64,000 nucleotides of DNA from Prochilodus magdalenae. Lineage: Eukaryota > Chordata > Actinopteri > Characiformes > Prochilodontidae. Shown piece after piece: positions 35,468 to 47,430 of this stretch (its first letter is position 1; each line of letters opens with the position of its first letter). Location of the stretch: positions 645,293-709,292 of the forward strand of contig JAMWET010003914.1 of assembly GCA_024036415.1 (NCBI GenBank). Reading direction: 5' to 3'. The position numbers and the translations under genes were made by a program. Under the pieces are notes generated by a model that saw only the letters and a program-made list of their open reading frames with translations, ran no database searches and was not told where the DNA came from.

Positions 35468-36851
35468 CAGATGGAGAACTAGAGGCCAGGATTGGCTGCT
35501 TTGCGTGCCGACGCAAGCAGTTCATTCTTGTCTTTCATTGCATACCCCTCCCCCATGGCAGTGTTCCTGTGTGTCTACTGAGCCCTGGCTCTCTGAAGCA
35601 CAACAGAGAACAATAGAAAATGCACCACCCGTAACGTGAGGGACCTCACACACACACACTCAGACACACAGATTCTCACACAGACTCATGAGTACTTAAC
35701 ACTAACAGCTAAACCCGTGGACTTAGTGTAGAACTGAAATTAAGGTAGCAGGAAATGTAAAGTAGCAGGAAGTTTAAGGCGACAGGGAATTTAAAGGTTT
35801 TTAGAGTTAGTGCTAGGGTTAGGGTTACATTAGGGTTAGGGTAATTCTCCTAAGAGTGAATTTAAGGTGGCAGGGAAATTAAGGTTTTAGGGTTAGGGTT
35901 ACATTAGGGTTAGGGTTATGTTAGGGTTAGGGTTACATTAGGGTCAGGGCTATCTTAGGGTTAGGGTTACATTAGGGTTAGGGTTAGTTAGGGTTAGGGT
36001 TAGGGTTATGGTTAATTTACCTAAGAGTAAATTTAAAGCTTACAGTTAATTTAAGGTAGCAGGACAGTAAATTTAATGTGGCAGTAGGGAATTTAAGGTG
36101 GAAGGGAATTTAAGGCGACAGGTAACTTAAAATGGTACAATGGAATATAAAGTGGCAGTACATTTAAGGTGGTAGGACTGAATTTAAAATGGGAGGGGAG
36201 TTAAGGTATCAAGGAATGTGAGTTGGCAGTGAAATTAAGGAGGCAGAAGGGAAATTTAAGGTGGCAAATAATTTAAGGTGGTAGGAGTGAAATTAAGGCG
36301 GCAATGAATTAAAAGTGGCATTCCAGTTAAGGTGGTAGGGGAGAATTTAAGGTGGCAGGGAATTCAAGGTGGTGGGAGGGAATTTTATGGTTGCCGGGAA
36401 TTTAAGGTAGCAGGAATTGTGAGGTGACAGTGAAGTTAAGGTGGTAGAATTGAATTTAAGGGGGCAGGGAATTTAAGGATGTTAGGTGTGAATTTAAGTT
36501 TGTATGACTGAATTTAAGGTGGCCGGGAATTTAAGGTGGCAGTAAAGTTAAGGGGTAGGAGATAATTTAAAGTTGCAGTGAATTCAAGGTGGCAGTGAAA
36601 TTAAGGTGCTAGGAGTGCATTAAAGGTTCCAGGGAATTTAAAATGGCATGGAATTTAAGATGGCAGTGAATGCAAGGAAAATTAGGATGGCAGGAAATTT
36701 AAGGGGGCAAAGATTTTCAGGCGGCAATTAATTTGAGGTAGTGGTAAATTTTAGGTGGCAAGAATTATAACGTATTAGGAGTAAATTTAAGGTGGGAATG
36801 ATTTCAACGTGTCAGTGTATTTAAGGTAGCAATGAATTTAGGGTGGCAGGC

Positions 36852-36900
36852 AAAATGAGGAACGCTTCACGATTTTGCGTGTCATCCTTGCGCAGGGGCC

Positions 36901-36947
<47 letters not shown>

Positions 36948-36957
36948 TAGCAAGCAC
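36852..36957 (-). ncRNA. RNU6: U6 spliceosomal snRNA gene, copy 2
   Basis: Identical over its 106 nt to copy 1, including the UACG loop and T4 terminator. It lies inside the minisatellite, 1,703 bp from copy 1, as part of a tandem duplication that also carries about 500-700 bp of upstream promoter DNA and the start of the array. Upstream sequence differs from copy 1 by scattered substitutions only, so the duplication is fairly recent. Confidence 0.95.
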
Positions 36958-36980
36958 GAGCTAGGAGTATCTACAGCTGG

Positions 36981-37023
36981 TATAAATAGCCAGTCGCCTG
37001 TCCATGATTTTAACTCATGGTTG
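36981..37023 (-). promoter_or_regulatory. U6 copy 2 core promoter: TATA box and PSE
   Basis: Same TATTTATA and CAACCATGAGTTAAAATCAT elements at the same distances (-24 to -31, -47 to -66). An octamer-like ATGCAAAG follows near 37,163 (about -207). Confidence 0.85.
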
Positions 37024-38234
37024 ATGAAAGAAACTCCAAACATTCACTGAAAGACTCCATAAAGGCATGGATACGTCAAATATAATTGACTAAAACAAAA
37101 ATCTCTGTTGTATTTACCTTTATTTTACTCATTCGCAATCGTCCAGGGCATGTACTGGGTGGTATGCAAAGCAGATGGAGAACTAGAGGCCAGGATTGGC
37201 TGCTTTGAGTGCTGACGCAAGCAGTTCATTCTTGCCTTTCTTTGCATACCCCTCCCCCATGGCAGTGTTCCTGTGTGTCTACCGAGCCCTGGCTCACTGA
37301 AGCACAACAGAGAACAATAGAAAATGCACCACCCGTAAAGTGAGGGACCTCTCACACACACACTCAGACACACAGATTCTCACACAGAGACATGAATACT
37401 TAGCACTAACAGCTAAACCCGTGGACATAGGGTAGAATTGAAATTAAGGTGGCAGGAAATTTAAAGTAGCAGGGAATTTAAGGTCACAGGGAATTTAAGG
37501 TTTTTAGGGCTAGGGTTAAGGTTACATTAGGGTTAGGGTTAATTCTCCTAAGAGTGAATTTAAGGTGGCAGGGAAATGAAGGTTTTAGGGTTAGGGTTAT
37601 GTTAGGGTTACATTAGGGTTAAGGTTAGGGTTACATTAGGGTTAGGGTTATATTAGGGTTAGTGCTACATTAGGGTTAGGGTTACATTATGGCTATGGTT
37701 ACATTAGTGTTAGGTTTATGTTAGGTTTAGGCTTATGTTAGGGTTAGGGTTATGTTAGGGTTAGGGTTATATTAGGGTTAGGGCTACATTAGGGTTATGT
37801 TAGGGTTAGGGTTACGTTTGGGTTAGGGTGAGAGTAAATAAGAGTGAATTTAAAGTGGCAGGGAAATTAAGGTTTTAGGGTTATGTTAGGGTTAGGGTTA
37901 CATTAGGATTAGGGTTAGGGTTACATTAGGGTTAGGGTTACATTAGGGTTAGGGTTATATTAGGGTTACATTAGGGCTATGGTTACATTAGGGTTAGATT
38001 TATGTTAGGTTTAGGCTTATGTTAGGTTAGGGTTATGTTAGGGTTAGGGTTAGGGTTATATTAGGGTTAGGGCTACATTAGTGTTAGGGTTACGTTAGGG
38101 TTAGGGTTACGTTTGGGTTATGGTTATATTAGGGTTAGGGTTAAATTAGAGTTAGGGATATGTTAGGGTTAGTGCTACATTAGGGTTAGGGTTGGGGTTA
38201 GTGTTACATTAGGGTTAGGGTTACATTAGGTTAG

Positions 38235-38327
38235 GTGATTTACAATGACTTTCCCCATCAGGGTGGTGCACGGGCCGGCGCTTGTTAAGCATTGCCACAG
38301 AGCTTTGGTCCCTCTGTCCGCTCCCGG
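38235..38327. other. Unique 93-bp island inside the minisatellite
   Basis: GC-rich sequence (GGGTGGTGCACGGGCCGGCG) without repeat units, flanked on both sides by type A repeats. It contains a small hairpin, ACAGAG at 38,297 pairing with CTCTGT at 38,312. I could not match it to U1-U12, 7SK, RNase P/MRP, 5S or a tRNA. Confidence 0.6.
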
Positions 38328-41174
38328 TTAGGGTTACATTAGGGTTAGTGTCATGTTAGGGATAGGGTTATGTTAGGCTTAGGGTTACATTAAGGTTATG
38401 GTTATGTTAGGGTTAGGGTTATGTTAGGGTTATGGTTAATTTGCCAAAAAGTGAATTTCAGGTTACATTGAATTTAAGTGGGCATGGAATTTAAACTGAG
38501 TAGGAGTGAATTTAATGTAGCAGGACAGTAAATTTAATTTAGTGGCAGTAGGGAATTTAAGGTGGAATTGAATTTAAGGTGACAGGTAACTTCAAATGGT
38601 ACAATAGAATATAATGTAGCAGTGAATTTAAGGCGGTAGGTATGAATTTAAAATGGGAGGGAAATTAAGGTAGCAAGGAATGTGAGTTGGCAGTGAACTT
38701 AAGGAGGCAGAAGGGAAAATTAAGGTGGCAGATAATTTAAGGTGGTAGGAGTGAATTTAAGGCGGCAATGAATTTAAAGTGGCATTGCAGTTAAGGTGGT
38801 AGGAGAGAATTTAAGGTGGCAGGGAATTCAAGGCTTTGGGAGGGAATTTAAGGCAGTAGGAGTGAATTTAATGTGGCAGTAAAGTTAAGGGGTAGGAAAT
38901 AATTTAAAGTTGCAGTGAATTCAAGGTGGCAGTGAAATTAAGGGAGTAGGAGAGAATTTAAGGTGGCAGTAAAGTTAAGATACAGGAGTAAATTTAAGAT
39001 GGTAGGGGTGAGTGTAAGGTTGCACTGACATTAAGGTGGCAGGGAATTTAAGGCAGTAGGAGTGAATTTAAGGTGGCAGTGAAGTTAAGGGGCAGTAGAT
39101 CATTTAGGGTTAAGGTGAATTTAAGTTGGCAGTAAAATTAAAGGGTTAAGAGAGAATTTAAGGTGGCAGTGAAGTTAAGATACAGGAGTAAATTTAAGAT
39201 GGTAGGCGTGAATTTATGGTGACACTGAAATTAAAGTGGCCTTAAGGAATTTAAGGTGATGGAATTTATGGGTGTAGGAGTGTATTTAAGGTAGCAATGA
39301 ATTTAAGGTAGTGGTACATTTAGGTAGCAGTGAATTTAAATTAGCAGGGTCTTTAAGGTGGCAGGGAATAAAGGAGGCGTTGAATTTAAGGTGGCAAGGA
39401 GTTTTTTAATGGTGGAAGCAATTTTAAGGTGGCAGGGAATTTAAGAAAGTGAGAAATTTAATATCCCAGAAAATTTAAGGTGTGAAGGAGTGAATTAAAG
39501 GTTCCAGGGAATTTAAGATGGCATGGAATTTAAGGTGGCAGTGAATGCAAGTTAAATTCAGATGGATTTAAGGGGGCAAAGATTTTGAGGGGGCAATTAA
39601 TTTGAGGAAGTGGTAAATTTAAGGTGGCAGTAGGGAATTTAATGTGGAAGGGAATTTCAGGTGACAGGTAATTTCTGATGGTAAGAGTGAATATAAGGTG
39701 GCAGTGAACTTAATGTGGTATGATTGAATTTAAAATGGCAGGGAAATTAAGGTAACAGTTAATGTGAGTTGGTAGTGAAGTTAAGTTGGCAGAAGGGACA
39801 TTTAAGGTGGCAGTGAATGCAAGGAAAATTAAGATGGCAGGAAATTTAAGGGGGCAATGACTTTGAGGTGGCAATTAATTTGAAGAAGTGGTAAATTTAA
39901 GCTGGCAAGGAATTTAAAGTAGTAGGAGTGAATTTAAGGTGGCAATGATTTCAATGTGTCAGTGTATTTAAGGTAGTGATGAATTTAAGGTGGCAGTGAT
40001 TTCAATGTGTCAGTGTATTTAAGGTAGTAATGATTTTAAGATGGCAGTGAACTTAAATTAGCTGGGCCTTTAAGGTGGCAGGGAATTGAAGTAGGCACTG
40101 CATTTAAAGGTGGCAGTAAATGTAAAGTAGCCGGACATTTAAGGTGGCAGGGAACTTAAGGTTAGGGTTTTAGGGTTAGGGTTAATTCACCTAAGAGTGA
40201 ATTTAAGGTTGCAGGGAATTTAATGGGGCATGGAATGTGAGTTGGCAGTGAAGTTAAGGTGGCAGAGCGGAAATTTAAGGTGGCGGAGAATTTAAGGTGG
40301 TAGGAGGGAATTTAAGGTGGCAGGGAATTTAAGGTTAGAGTTAGGGTTATGGTTAATTAACCTAAGAGTGAATTTAGGTTGCAGGGAATTTAAGCAGGCA
40401 TGGAATATAAAGTGAGTAGGAGTGAATTTAAGTGTGAAGGGGATTTAAGGTGTCAAAGATTGTAAGGTGCAAATGAATTTAAGGTAGCAGGAAATTTAAG
40501 GTGGCAGTAGGGAATCTCAGGTGACAGGTAATTTCAGACAGTAAGAGTGAATATAAGGTGGCAGTGAATTTAAGGTGGAAGGGAATTTAAGGTGGTGTGA
40601 CTGAATTTAAAATGGCAGGGAAATTAAGGTAAGAGTTAATGTGAGTTGGTAGTGAAGTTAAGTTGGCAGAAGGGAAATTTAAGGTGGCAGTGAATGCAAG
40701 GAAAATTAAGATGGCAGGAAATTTAAGGGTGCAAAGATTTTGAGGGGGCAATTAATTTGAGGAAATGGTAAATTTAAGCTGGCAAGGAATTTAAAGTAGT
40801 AGGAGTGAATTTAAGGTGGCAGTGATTTCAATGTATCAGTGTATTTAAGGTAGTGATGAATTTAAGGTGGCAGTGAACTTAAATTAGCTGGGCCTTTAAG
40901 GTGGCAGGGAATTGAAGTAGGGACTGCATTTAAGGTGGCAGTAAATGTAAAGTAGCAGGACGTTTAAGGTGGCAGAGAACTTAAGGTTAGGGTTAATTCA
41001 CCTAATAGTGAATTTAGGGTTGCAAGGAATTTAAGGGGGCATGGAATGTGATTTGGCAGTGACGTTAAGGTGGCAGAGTGGAAACTGGCTCATATCCGGT
41101 GAAGGTGGCAGTATTTAAGGTGGCAGTGAACTTAAATTAGCTGGGCCTTTAAGGTGGCAGGGAATGGAAGTAGG

Positions 41175-44100
41175 CACTGCATTACGACAAGTTTCCAGGC
41201 GCTGCGGTCTGCTGGCACTGCTTCAATGGCTGATAATGTGATGCCACCCGCTTTGAGGTCCTGCTTGTACGTATCTTTGTAGAGGAGTTTGGGCCTTCCT
41301 GTGGGTCTAGAGCCAGTGGCAAGCTCATCAAACAAAATATCTTTGAGTATTCTACCGTCTTGTATGCGGGTCACGTGGCCGAGCCAGCACAAGCATCGCT
41401 TTGTTAGCAGTGCAAACATGCTGGGGGTTCCATCCCGCGCTAGGACCTCTTTGTTGGGAATTTAGTCCTGCGTGGAGATGCCTAGGATTCTTCCGAGGCA
41501 GCGGAGGTGAAATGTATTGAGCCTGCGCTCTTGGCGGGAGTACAGAGTCCAGCACTCGCTACCATACAGCAGAGTGCTCAGCACACAGGCTTGGTATACA
41601 GTAATTTTTGTCTTGATGGTAAGCATGGAGTTGTCTCACACTCTCTTGACAGGCAGGCCATTGCTGATGAGGCCTTGCTGATTCTGGAGTTCAGCTCAGT
41701 GTCCAGGTTGAGACTGCTGGAAATGGTGGAGCCAAGGTAGATAAAATCCTCCACCACGTCAAGAGTGCAGTCACCAATGGAGTTGTAGGGTGCTGAACTC
41801 TTTGCAAGCGTCGGAGAAACAGTTGATGAGCTCTTGAAGGCCAGCCTCAGTGTGTGCTGTCAAGGCGGCATCGTTGGCAAACAACAACTCACGAATGAGA
41901 ACTTTCCGCACTTTTGTCTTTGCACGGAGACGCGTGAGATTAAACAGGCTGCCGTTGCTTCTGGTGTGAATGTAGACGCCCTCCTCAGATTGACTAAAGG
42001 CATAGCGCAGCAGCAAGGAGAACAGGATGCCAAAGAGTGTCGGGGCGAGAACACAGCCCTGTTTGACTCCGCTCTTAATGAGGAATGGTTCCGAGGAGGA
42101 GCCATCGTACTGAACAGTGCCTTGCGTGTCCTCGTAAAATGAGGTGATGATCCTCAGGAGCTTAGAGGGACATCCAATTCTCTGCAGGAGTGTGAACAGG
42201 CCTGACCTGCTGACCAGGTTGAACGCTTTGGTCAGGTCTATGAAAGCAATGTACAAGGGGCGTCTCTGCTCGCGACATTTTTCTTGCAGCTGCCTTAGCG
42301 AGAAGATCATGTCTTTAGTAGATCTCTCAGCCCTGAATCCGCACTGCGCCTCTGAGTAGGCGCGTTCTGCAAGCAACTGCAGTCTGTTAGTATGACGCAA
42401 ATGAAGATCTTCCCGACAGTGCTTAGGAAGGATATTCCACGGTAATTGTTGCAGTTGCTGTGGTCGCCTTTGTTTTTGTAAAGCGTGATAATATTGGCAT
42501 CTCGCATGTCCTGAGGCATGGTTCCTTCCTCCCAACACTGTAGCAGGAGTTTGTGGAGGTGATCGAGGAGGCTGGACTGTTTGCCTGCTTTAATGACCTC
42601 GGGAGGGATGCCATCGTTTCCCGGAGCTTTGCCACTGGCAAAAGTCGATGGCCTTGCTGAGCTCCTCAGTGGTGGGTGGGATGTCAAGCTCTTCCGTGAT
42701 GGGCAGGGGGCTCGTATTTTCCACCGCTGTGTCTGTAACAATCGACTCCTTCGAGTACAGCTCTTGGTAATGTTCTACCCACCTCTCCATCTGCTTTCTA
42801 TGGTCGGAGATAATGATATCGCCGAAGGTAGATTTTAACAAGCTGATCTTGATGGCGCTAGGGCCGAAGGCCTTCTTCATACCCTCATACATAGCTCTAA
42901 TATTGCCGCAGTCGGCGGACAGCTGGATGCTTTGACATAGGTTCTGCCAGTAGTTGTTAGCGCACTGTCTAGCGATCCGCTGAACATCTCCTCTGGCCCT
43001 TCTAAGGGCAGCAAGTGTCCTCTCACAGGGGTCTTGTTTGTAGTCAAGTAGGGCAGTTTTTTTGGATGCGGTGGCTCGAGTTCCGCAATTCCGGTTTCAA
43101 ACCAGTCGGGGTTTTTCTTTTCCCTCTTGCCAAACAAGTCGACAGCTGACTTGTAAGTGAAGTCACGGATATGGTTATATCTCTCTTCGGCATTGCTTGT
43201 TGGGCAGTTGTTAAGGGCCTCTTGGATGGCATTTGCAAAACGTTCACGCAGTTCAGGAACTGATGTCTTGGATGGGGTTGGCCTTTGTGCTTTGATCAAT
43301 GGATCCACTTTGGCTGAAGACGCACCCTGCTGGCGACCATGGAGTGATCGGTGTCACAGTCAGCGCTGTGGTAACTGTGTGTAGAGAGGACGAGTATGTT
43401 GAGCTCGCAACTGATGACTGCCGTCTTTCTCGTGTCATCTATCTGTTGTAGGTCGTCAGAGAGGCCAGGACACATGGTCCTGACGTTCCAGGTTGCCAGT
43501 CTCAGCGCTGGCGGCTTTCTTGTCTGTCTTCCTTTTTTGCCTGGTGCACGGTTTACAGTCTGCTTTTTGTTTTTTATCCTGAGCTCCAATTAAGCGGACA
43601 GACCATGACGGATCAGCACATTATTGGCTGGGGGCTGCCCAGCTTGAGGCGGGCAGTAGCTGACCAGTGGGACACGAGGATCCCTCCCACCGTCGGAGAC
43701 AACCCATAGCGCCCGATCTCACACCAATATGCTCTGGGCTTATAACTCATAACTGCTGTCTCCCGTGTTGTTTCTGTCACATCAGGGCGCAGGCCTGGGC
43801 AAATTATATGGAGGTCCTGGGTTGCCCAGTCGTCAAGACCCCCCTCTCGGCCTCACCAGTGTAATCCAAAGGAATGCGAAGCAGTACGTTTGGCACCAGG
43901 TTGGCTGTAGGAGCTGCTGGAATCAGTTAGCACTGCACACTGATCCGCCTTCGGGGCTCCACTCCTGATTTGAAGGGTTTATTCCCCTACACTTGGCCGT
44001 TGAAACCGGCTAGGTTCTCCTCCACCTGAAGCAGATCCTCTGCCTAGAAGTGGTGCAGTGTAAACACCACCTCCTCACGTGGTTTAGCCCTCCAGCTGAG

Positions 44101-44245
44101 GCGGTGTCCCGGGGTGTGGCACTTGGAGCCAACACGTGAGAGATTTAGGAGATGGATGAGGACCATTGATGCCCGTCCACCCTACCAGGTAGGATGCAGC
44201 TGCCGGACGCCAAAGGTGCTACCTCTATCCAGAGCCCCCTACGCC
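41175..44245 (-). mobile_element. Non-LTR retrotransposon (APE-type LINE), internally deleted and inactive
   Basis: Minus-strand order: GC-rich 5' UTR (44,245-43,595), endonuclease start LATWNVRTMCPGLSDD, then an abrupt jump to SYHSADCDTDHSM. The bulk of the endonuclease (about 160 residues in related elements) is therefore deleted. The linker with NCPTSNAEERYNHIRD follows, then the RT with GKAPGNDGIPPEVIKAG, NNYRGISFLSTVGKIF, QCGFRAERSTKDM and FIDLTKAFNLV. The next RT block is SGVKQGCVLAPTLFGI, then LLFANDAALTAH, where the catalytic ADD is AND. The C-terminal GHVTRIQDGRI and RPTGRPKLLYKD follow. Several frameshifts split it into at least six frames. It interrupts the right end of the minisatellite. 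Confidence 0.85.
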
Positions 44246-44970
44246 CCAGTATAGGGATATGAGTAGCGGTAAAGCAGCAGGGCCAGATGGTTTGCCAATA
44301 AAATTCTATAAGACATTTGGTAAACAACTTGTCAGACCACTTCTGCATATGTATGAAGAATCATTTGATAAAGGAATGCTTCCAGATTCACTCAGATTAG
44401 CTTTAATAACCCTAATATTAAAACCAAGTAAGTCCCCAAACGAATGTACCTCTTATAGGCCTATTAGTTTAATGGGATGTGATACAAAAATATTATGCAA
44501 AGCACTGTCAAGAAGACTTGATAAATATCTTCCTCAATTAATTAATGGTGATCAGCAAGGCTTCATACAGAAACGACAAGGTTATCATAACATTAGAAGA
44601 GGTCTAAATATACTCTATGAGAAATGCAACACAACAGATACAGCAATGCTGTATGTAGATGCCTGTCAAGCATTTGATAAATAGATAATTCCATTCTATC
44701 CTGATGTGCTTCCCAGATTTGGTTTTGGAAACATATTTCTTATGTGGATCAAACTACTATATACAAACCCAGCGGTTGAGGTCCTAACTAATAACAATTT
44801 CAAAACCCTTTAGCCTACAGAGATCTACTCGACATTGCTGTCCATTATCACCACAGTTATTTATATTAGCAATTGAGCCCTTGGCCATAGCTGTACGAGC
44901 ACATACAGAAATACAGGGTATTACGATTGGGGGACAGACCAAAAATAGAAAAATAGCATCCCCAATTTAA
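44246..44970 (+). mobile_element. L1-type LINE RT fragment
   Basis: The frame 44,259-44,684 reads SGKAAGPDGLPIKFYKTFG, LALITLILKPSKSP, YRPISLMGCDTKILCKALS and DQQGFIQKRQGYHNIRR, the classic L1 RT blocks 0-3, ending at VDACQAFDK. The following 270 bp continue as frame-broken RT (FGFGNIFLMWIKLLY, ending near GITIGGQTKN). The catalytic YADD block is not reached. Confidence 0.82.
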
Positions 44971-45032
44971 TTGCATTAATGGAACATTTTGGAAGTTTTT
45001 CTGGATATAAAATTAACTAATGTTCTAATGCA

Positions 45033-45440
45033 CTAATGTTCCTCAACAAAGACAAAAGGGATAGACCAAGAACATAAACTTTTGGGTCTGTTATGTTCTT
45101 GTTCAAACTTTAAGAAGGAGACATGAAACGATGGGCAAACACGGTAATGAGAGGGCAGGCCTAATTTGTACGTGACTTCATTAATCTGCTTGAGTATTTT
45201 AAATGGGCCTATGTACCTAGCTGAAAACTTTCTACTTCCCTTAGGTAGCCAGAAATCCCTGGTTGAGAGCCAGTAGGAGCCTGTCATCCTGGCTCTTGTA
45301 ACACCTTAAGGCCGATTCAGTGCACTGGTGTGTCTCCCTCCAGACCTCCTCGCTCCTCCCCATGCAATTGTCAACCACCAGGACATCAGAGGGCTCACCA
45401 GAGGTGGCTGATAACTGAGAAAACATTGGAAAGGAGTTAG
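45033..45440 (-). mobile_element. Ty3/Gypsy pol, integrase C-terminal end
   Basis: The minus frames give [16 protein letters not shown] followed by [37 protein letters not shown] and [17 protein letters not shown]. This is the GPY/F module and linker after the integrase core of fish Gypsy elements. Two overlapping frames show one frameshift. Confidence 0.8.
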
Positions 45441-45463
45441 ATTGGTGGACAAACTGTTAAGAG

Positions 45464-46550
45464 AATTCTGGCACACAGCCTAGGGGAAATTGGACTTATA
45501 AACCCCTCAGAGCAAAGCAAGTTTATGGACTCAGTACAGCCTGGCCACACTTATTAAATCACATGCCGGAACCATTTTAGCATGCAAAAGTTTCAGCTCA
45601 GTTGAATGTACAGTAGCTGAGAAACAACATTTTATCTGTTAAATTGCCACCTATTGACTATTTGAAGCCAAATTAAGTGAGCGTTCCCAAATATAAAAGC
45701 TCAACCATGCCCTAAAGTTTGGTGAGAATAGGCCTTAGCTTTTCAGATTCATAAGCAATTTTGTAGAATTAGCTCCACCTGCAGGGGCTTAATTGGCCAG
45801 TGGCAGCCATATTGTTGACAAATGTCTTATATGATTCTTTACCTCCTGACTCAGATGAACATTTTGACACCTATATTGACAGGATATCATGAAAATCCTC
45901 TGACTAGTTCAACTTAATCAGTTTCATGTATTTTGCCCATTATGCTACGGAAAAGTGGGCAAAGCTACTAACATGCAATGAGGCATTGTTGCACAATTCT
46001 TCAAGGATTGAGGCAAAGAAAGAATCTTGGCTCTAGGTCACAGAGTTCATGAGATATTTGTCAAAACGCGATGACCTGCGCTATAGCGCCACCATCAGGC
46101 CAGTCTGTGTCATTTTTGGTGTGCAGCTAGATCTTTGTACAAAATATCTTCAGTTCAAGATATCTTCATTTGGTGTCTGGATGGTTTAAAATGGCTGCTC
46201 TAGAACAACTTCTAGGTCAAAGAACGGGTAAAAGAATAATAATAATAACAAAGAAAAATCACTACGGTCTAATCAAGTCTAAATTTAGATTCATGGTCTG
46301 ATTTCCAGTCTAAGCAATATTTTAGACACGTATCCCAAGTTTGATCACAATTGGGCAATCAGTGATATGATTATAACTGCTTTTGTCAGAAAACCCAAAA
46401 AAGGAAGTGTTTGAAAACACCTCTTTCATAACCTTCTGGCACACAGCCTACGGGAAATTTGACTTGTAAACCACTCAGATTTAAATCAAGCTTATGGACT
46501 CAGTACAGCCTGGTCACACTTATTAAATCACATGCTGGAACCATTTTACG
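45464..46550. repeat. Insert bounded by 118-bp direct repeats
   Basis: 45,464-45,582 and 46,432-46,550 are near-identical in direct orientation (TTATGGACTCAGTACAGCCT is shared). The interior has the phrase CTATAGCGCCACCATCAGGC, seen in dispersed fish repeats, and no coding frame. It lies between two parts of the Gypsy pol, so it is either a terminal-repeat element inserted there or a tandemly repeated non-coding family. Confidence 0.55.
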
Positions 46551-46880
46551 CCAAAGAGTCAGCCTTTACTGTTAAATATTGAAATTAAGGTGCTACATGC
46601 TAGGACCCTAATAACAAAAAAAAGCACCTTCGGTTCATTCAGGTTTTATATGTTGATGGGAAGGATATCCACCGAAAGAATAAGAGAGAGAGAGAGTGCA
46701 AGACCCCAGGAGAGAAGCAACCTCTCTCTGGAATAGTCCCAAGTGCAATCTTCAAAGCCCCAACGTTTCCCCCGTTGCTCCAGTCAACATTTCCGGCTGA
46801 GCCCACAGTTTATAACACCCCAGTGATTGGCGCCCCATGTGGTGCAATGTGATAAGCAGTATCTGCCCCTAGCCAATAAC
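46551..46880. other. Non-coding insert within the Gypsy relic
   Basis: The Gypsy RNase H reading stops at about 46,880. This stretch has a (GA) tract near 46,685 and a TTTATAACACCCC motif. It could be an LTR fragment, but no TG...CA ends were defined. Confidence 0.3.
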
Positions 46881-47430
46881 TTTCCCTAACACTGGATGAT
46901 AGGTAACTTAGAAATTATGATGAGAGAAAAATATAGAGCACGAAGTCTGATGGGAATTGAGCCATTTGGCAGAGCGGAGATACTCGAGGTTCTTGTGGTC
47001 TGTCAAAACGAGAAATGGATTTTGAGTGCCCTCCCTAGTGTCACTCCCTAAAGCCTAATTTGATGGGCAATAGTTCCTTATTCCAATTCTGTAATTTTGC
47101 TCATTTGGAGATAATTTGTGTGAGAAATAAGTGATCAGGCAGAATTTCTCAGGTTTACCACTATGCTGAGATAATACAGCACTTACTCTCACATTGGAGG
47201 CATTGACCACAACAACAAAAGGTTTAGTAGGCACCCTCTGGACTGATGGCATATCCCAAGATGAGGTAAAATGCAAATGAAACTCAAATGTTTACCCATA
47301 ACAATCAAACGGTTCTTCAGGAGATGAGATAGAACCCTGTGAACGTGTTGAATGTGAGTAGGTAAACCTGGAGAGTAAATCAATAAGTCATTGATTGATT
47401 TAGGCAATTACAAATTGACTTTGCATATCC
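46881..47430 (-). mobile_element. Ty3/Gypsy pol, RT end and RNase H
   Basis: From 47,407: SINDLLIYSPGLPTHIQHVH (family IDDILIYS, so the first catalytic Asp of the YIDD box is Asn), then RVLSHLLKNRL. In a second frame from 47,276 follow TKPFVVVVNASNVRVSAVLS (family VEVDAS, Asp to Asn), YFSHKLSPNEQNY, and finally [14 protein letters not shown]. Multiple shifts; inactive. Confidence 0.8.

Larger units (their letters stand above)
35740..41150. repeat. 5.4 kb degenerate minisatellite, two 17-bp unit types
   Basis: Type A is TTAGGGTTAGGGTTACA (also ...TTATG), 17 bp, dense at 35,815-36,010, 37,500-38,225 and 38,327-38,445, with small patches at 40,165 and 40,340. Type B is TTTAAGGTGGCAGGGAA and 18-20 bp variants such as TTTAAGGTGGTAGGAGTGAA, dense at 36,030-36,850 and 38,450-41,150. 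Units diverge by many point changes. A U6 gene and a unique 93-bp island interrupt it. No open frame has protein character. The LINE at 41.2 kb truncates the right end. Confidence 0.92.

Noticed and set aside
35815..38445. TTAGGG repeats as a true chromosome end
   Set aside because: Units are degenerate, interrupted by other sequence and flanked by ordinary DNA on both sides, so they are interstitial.
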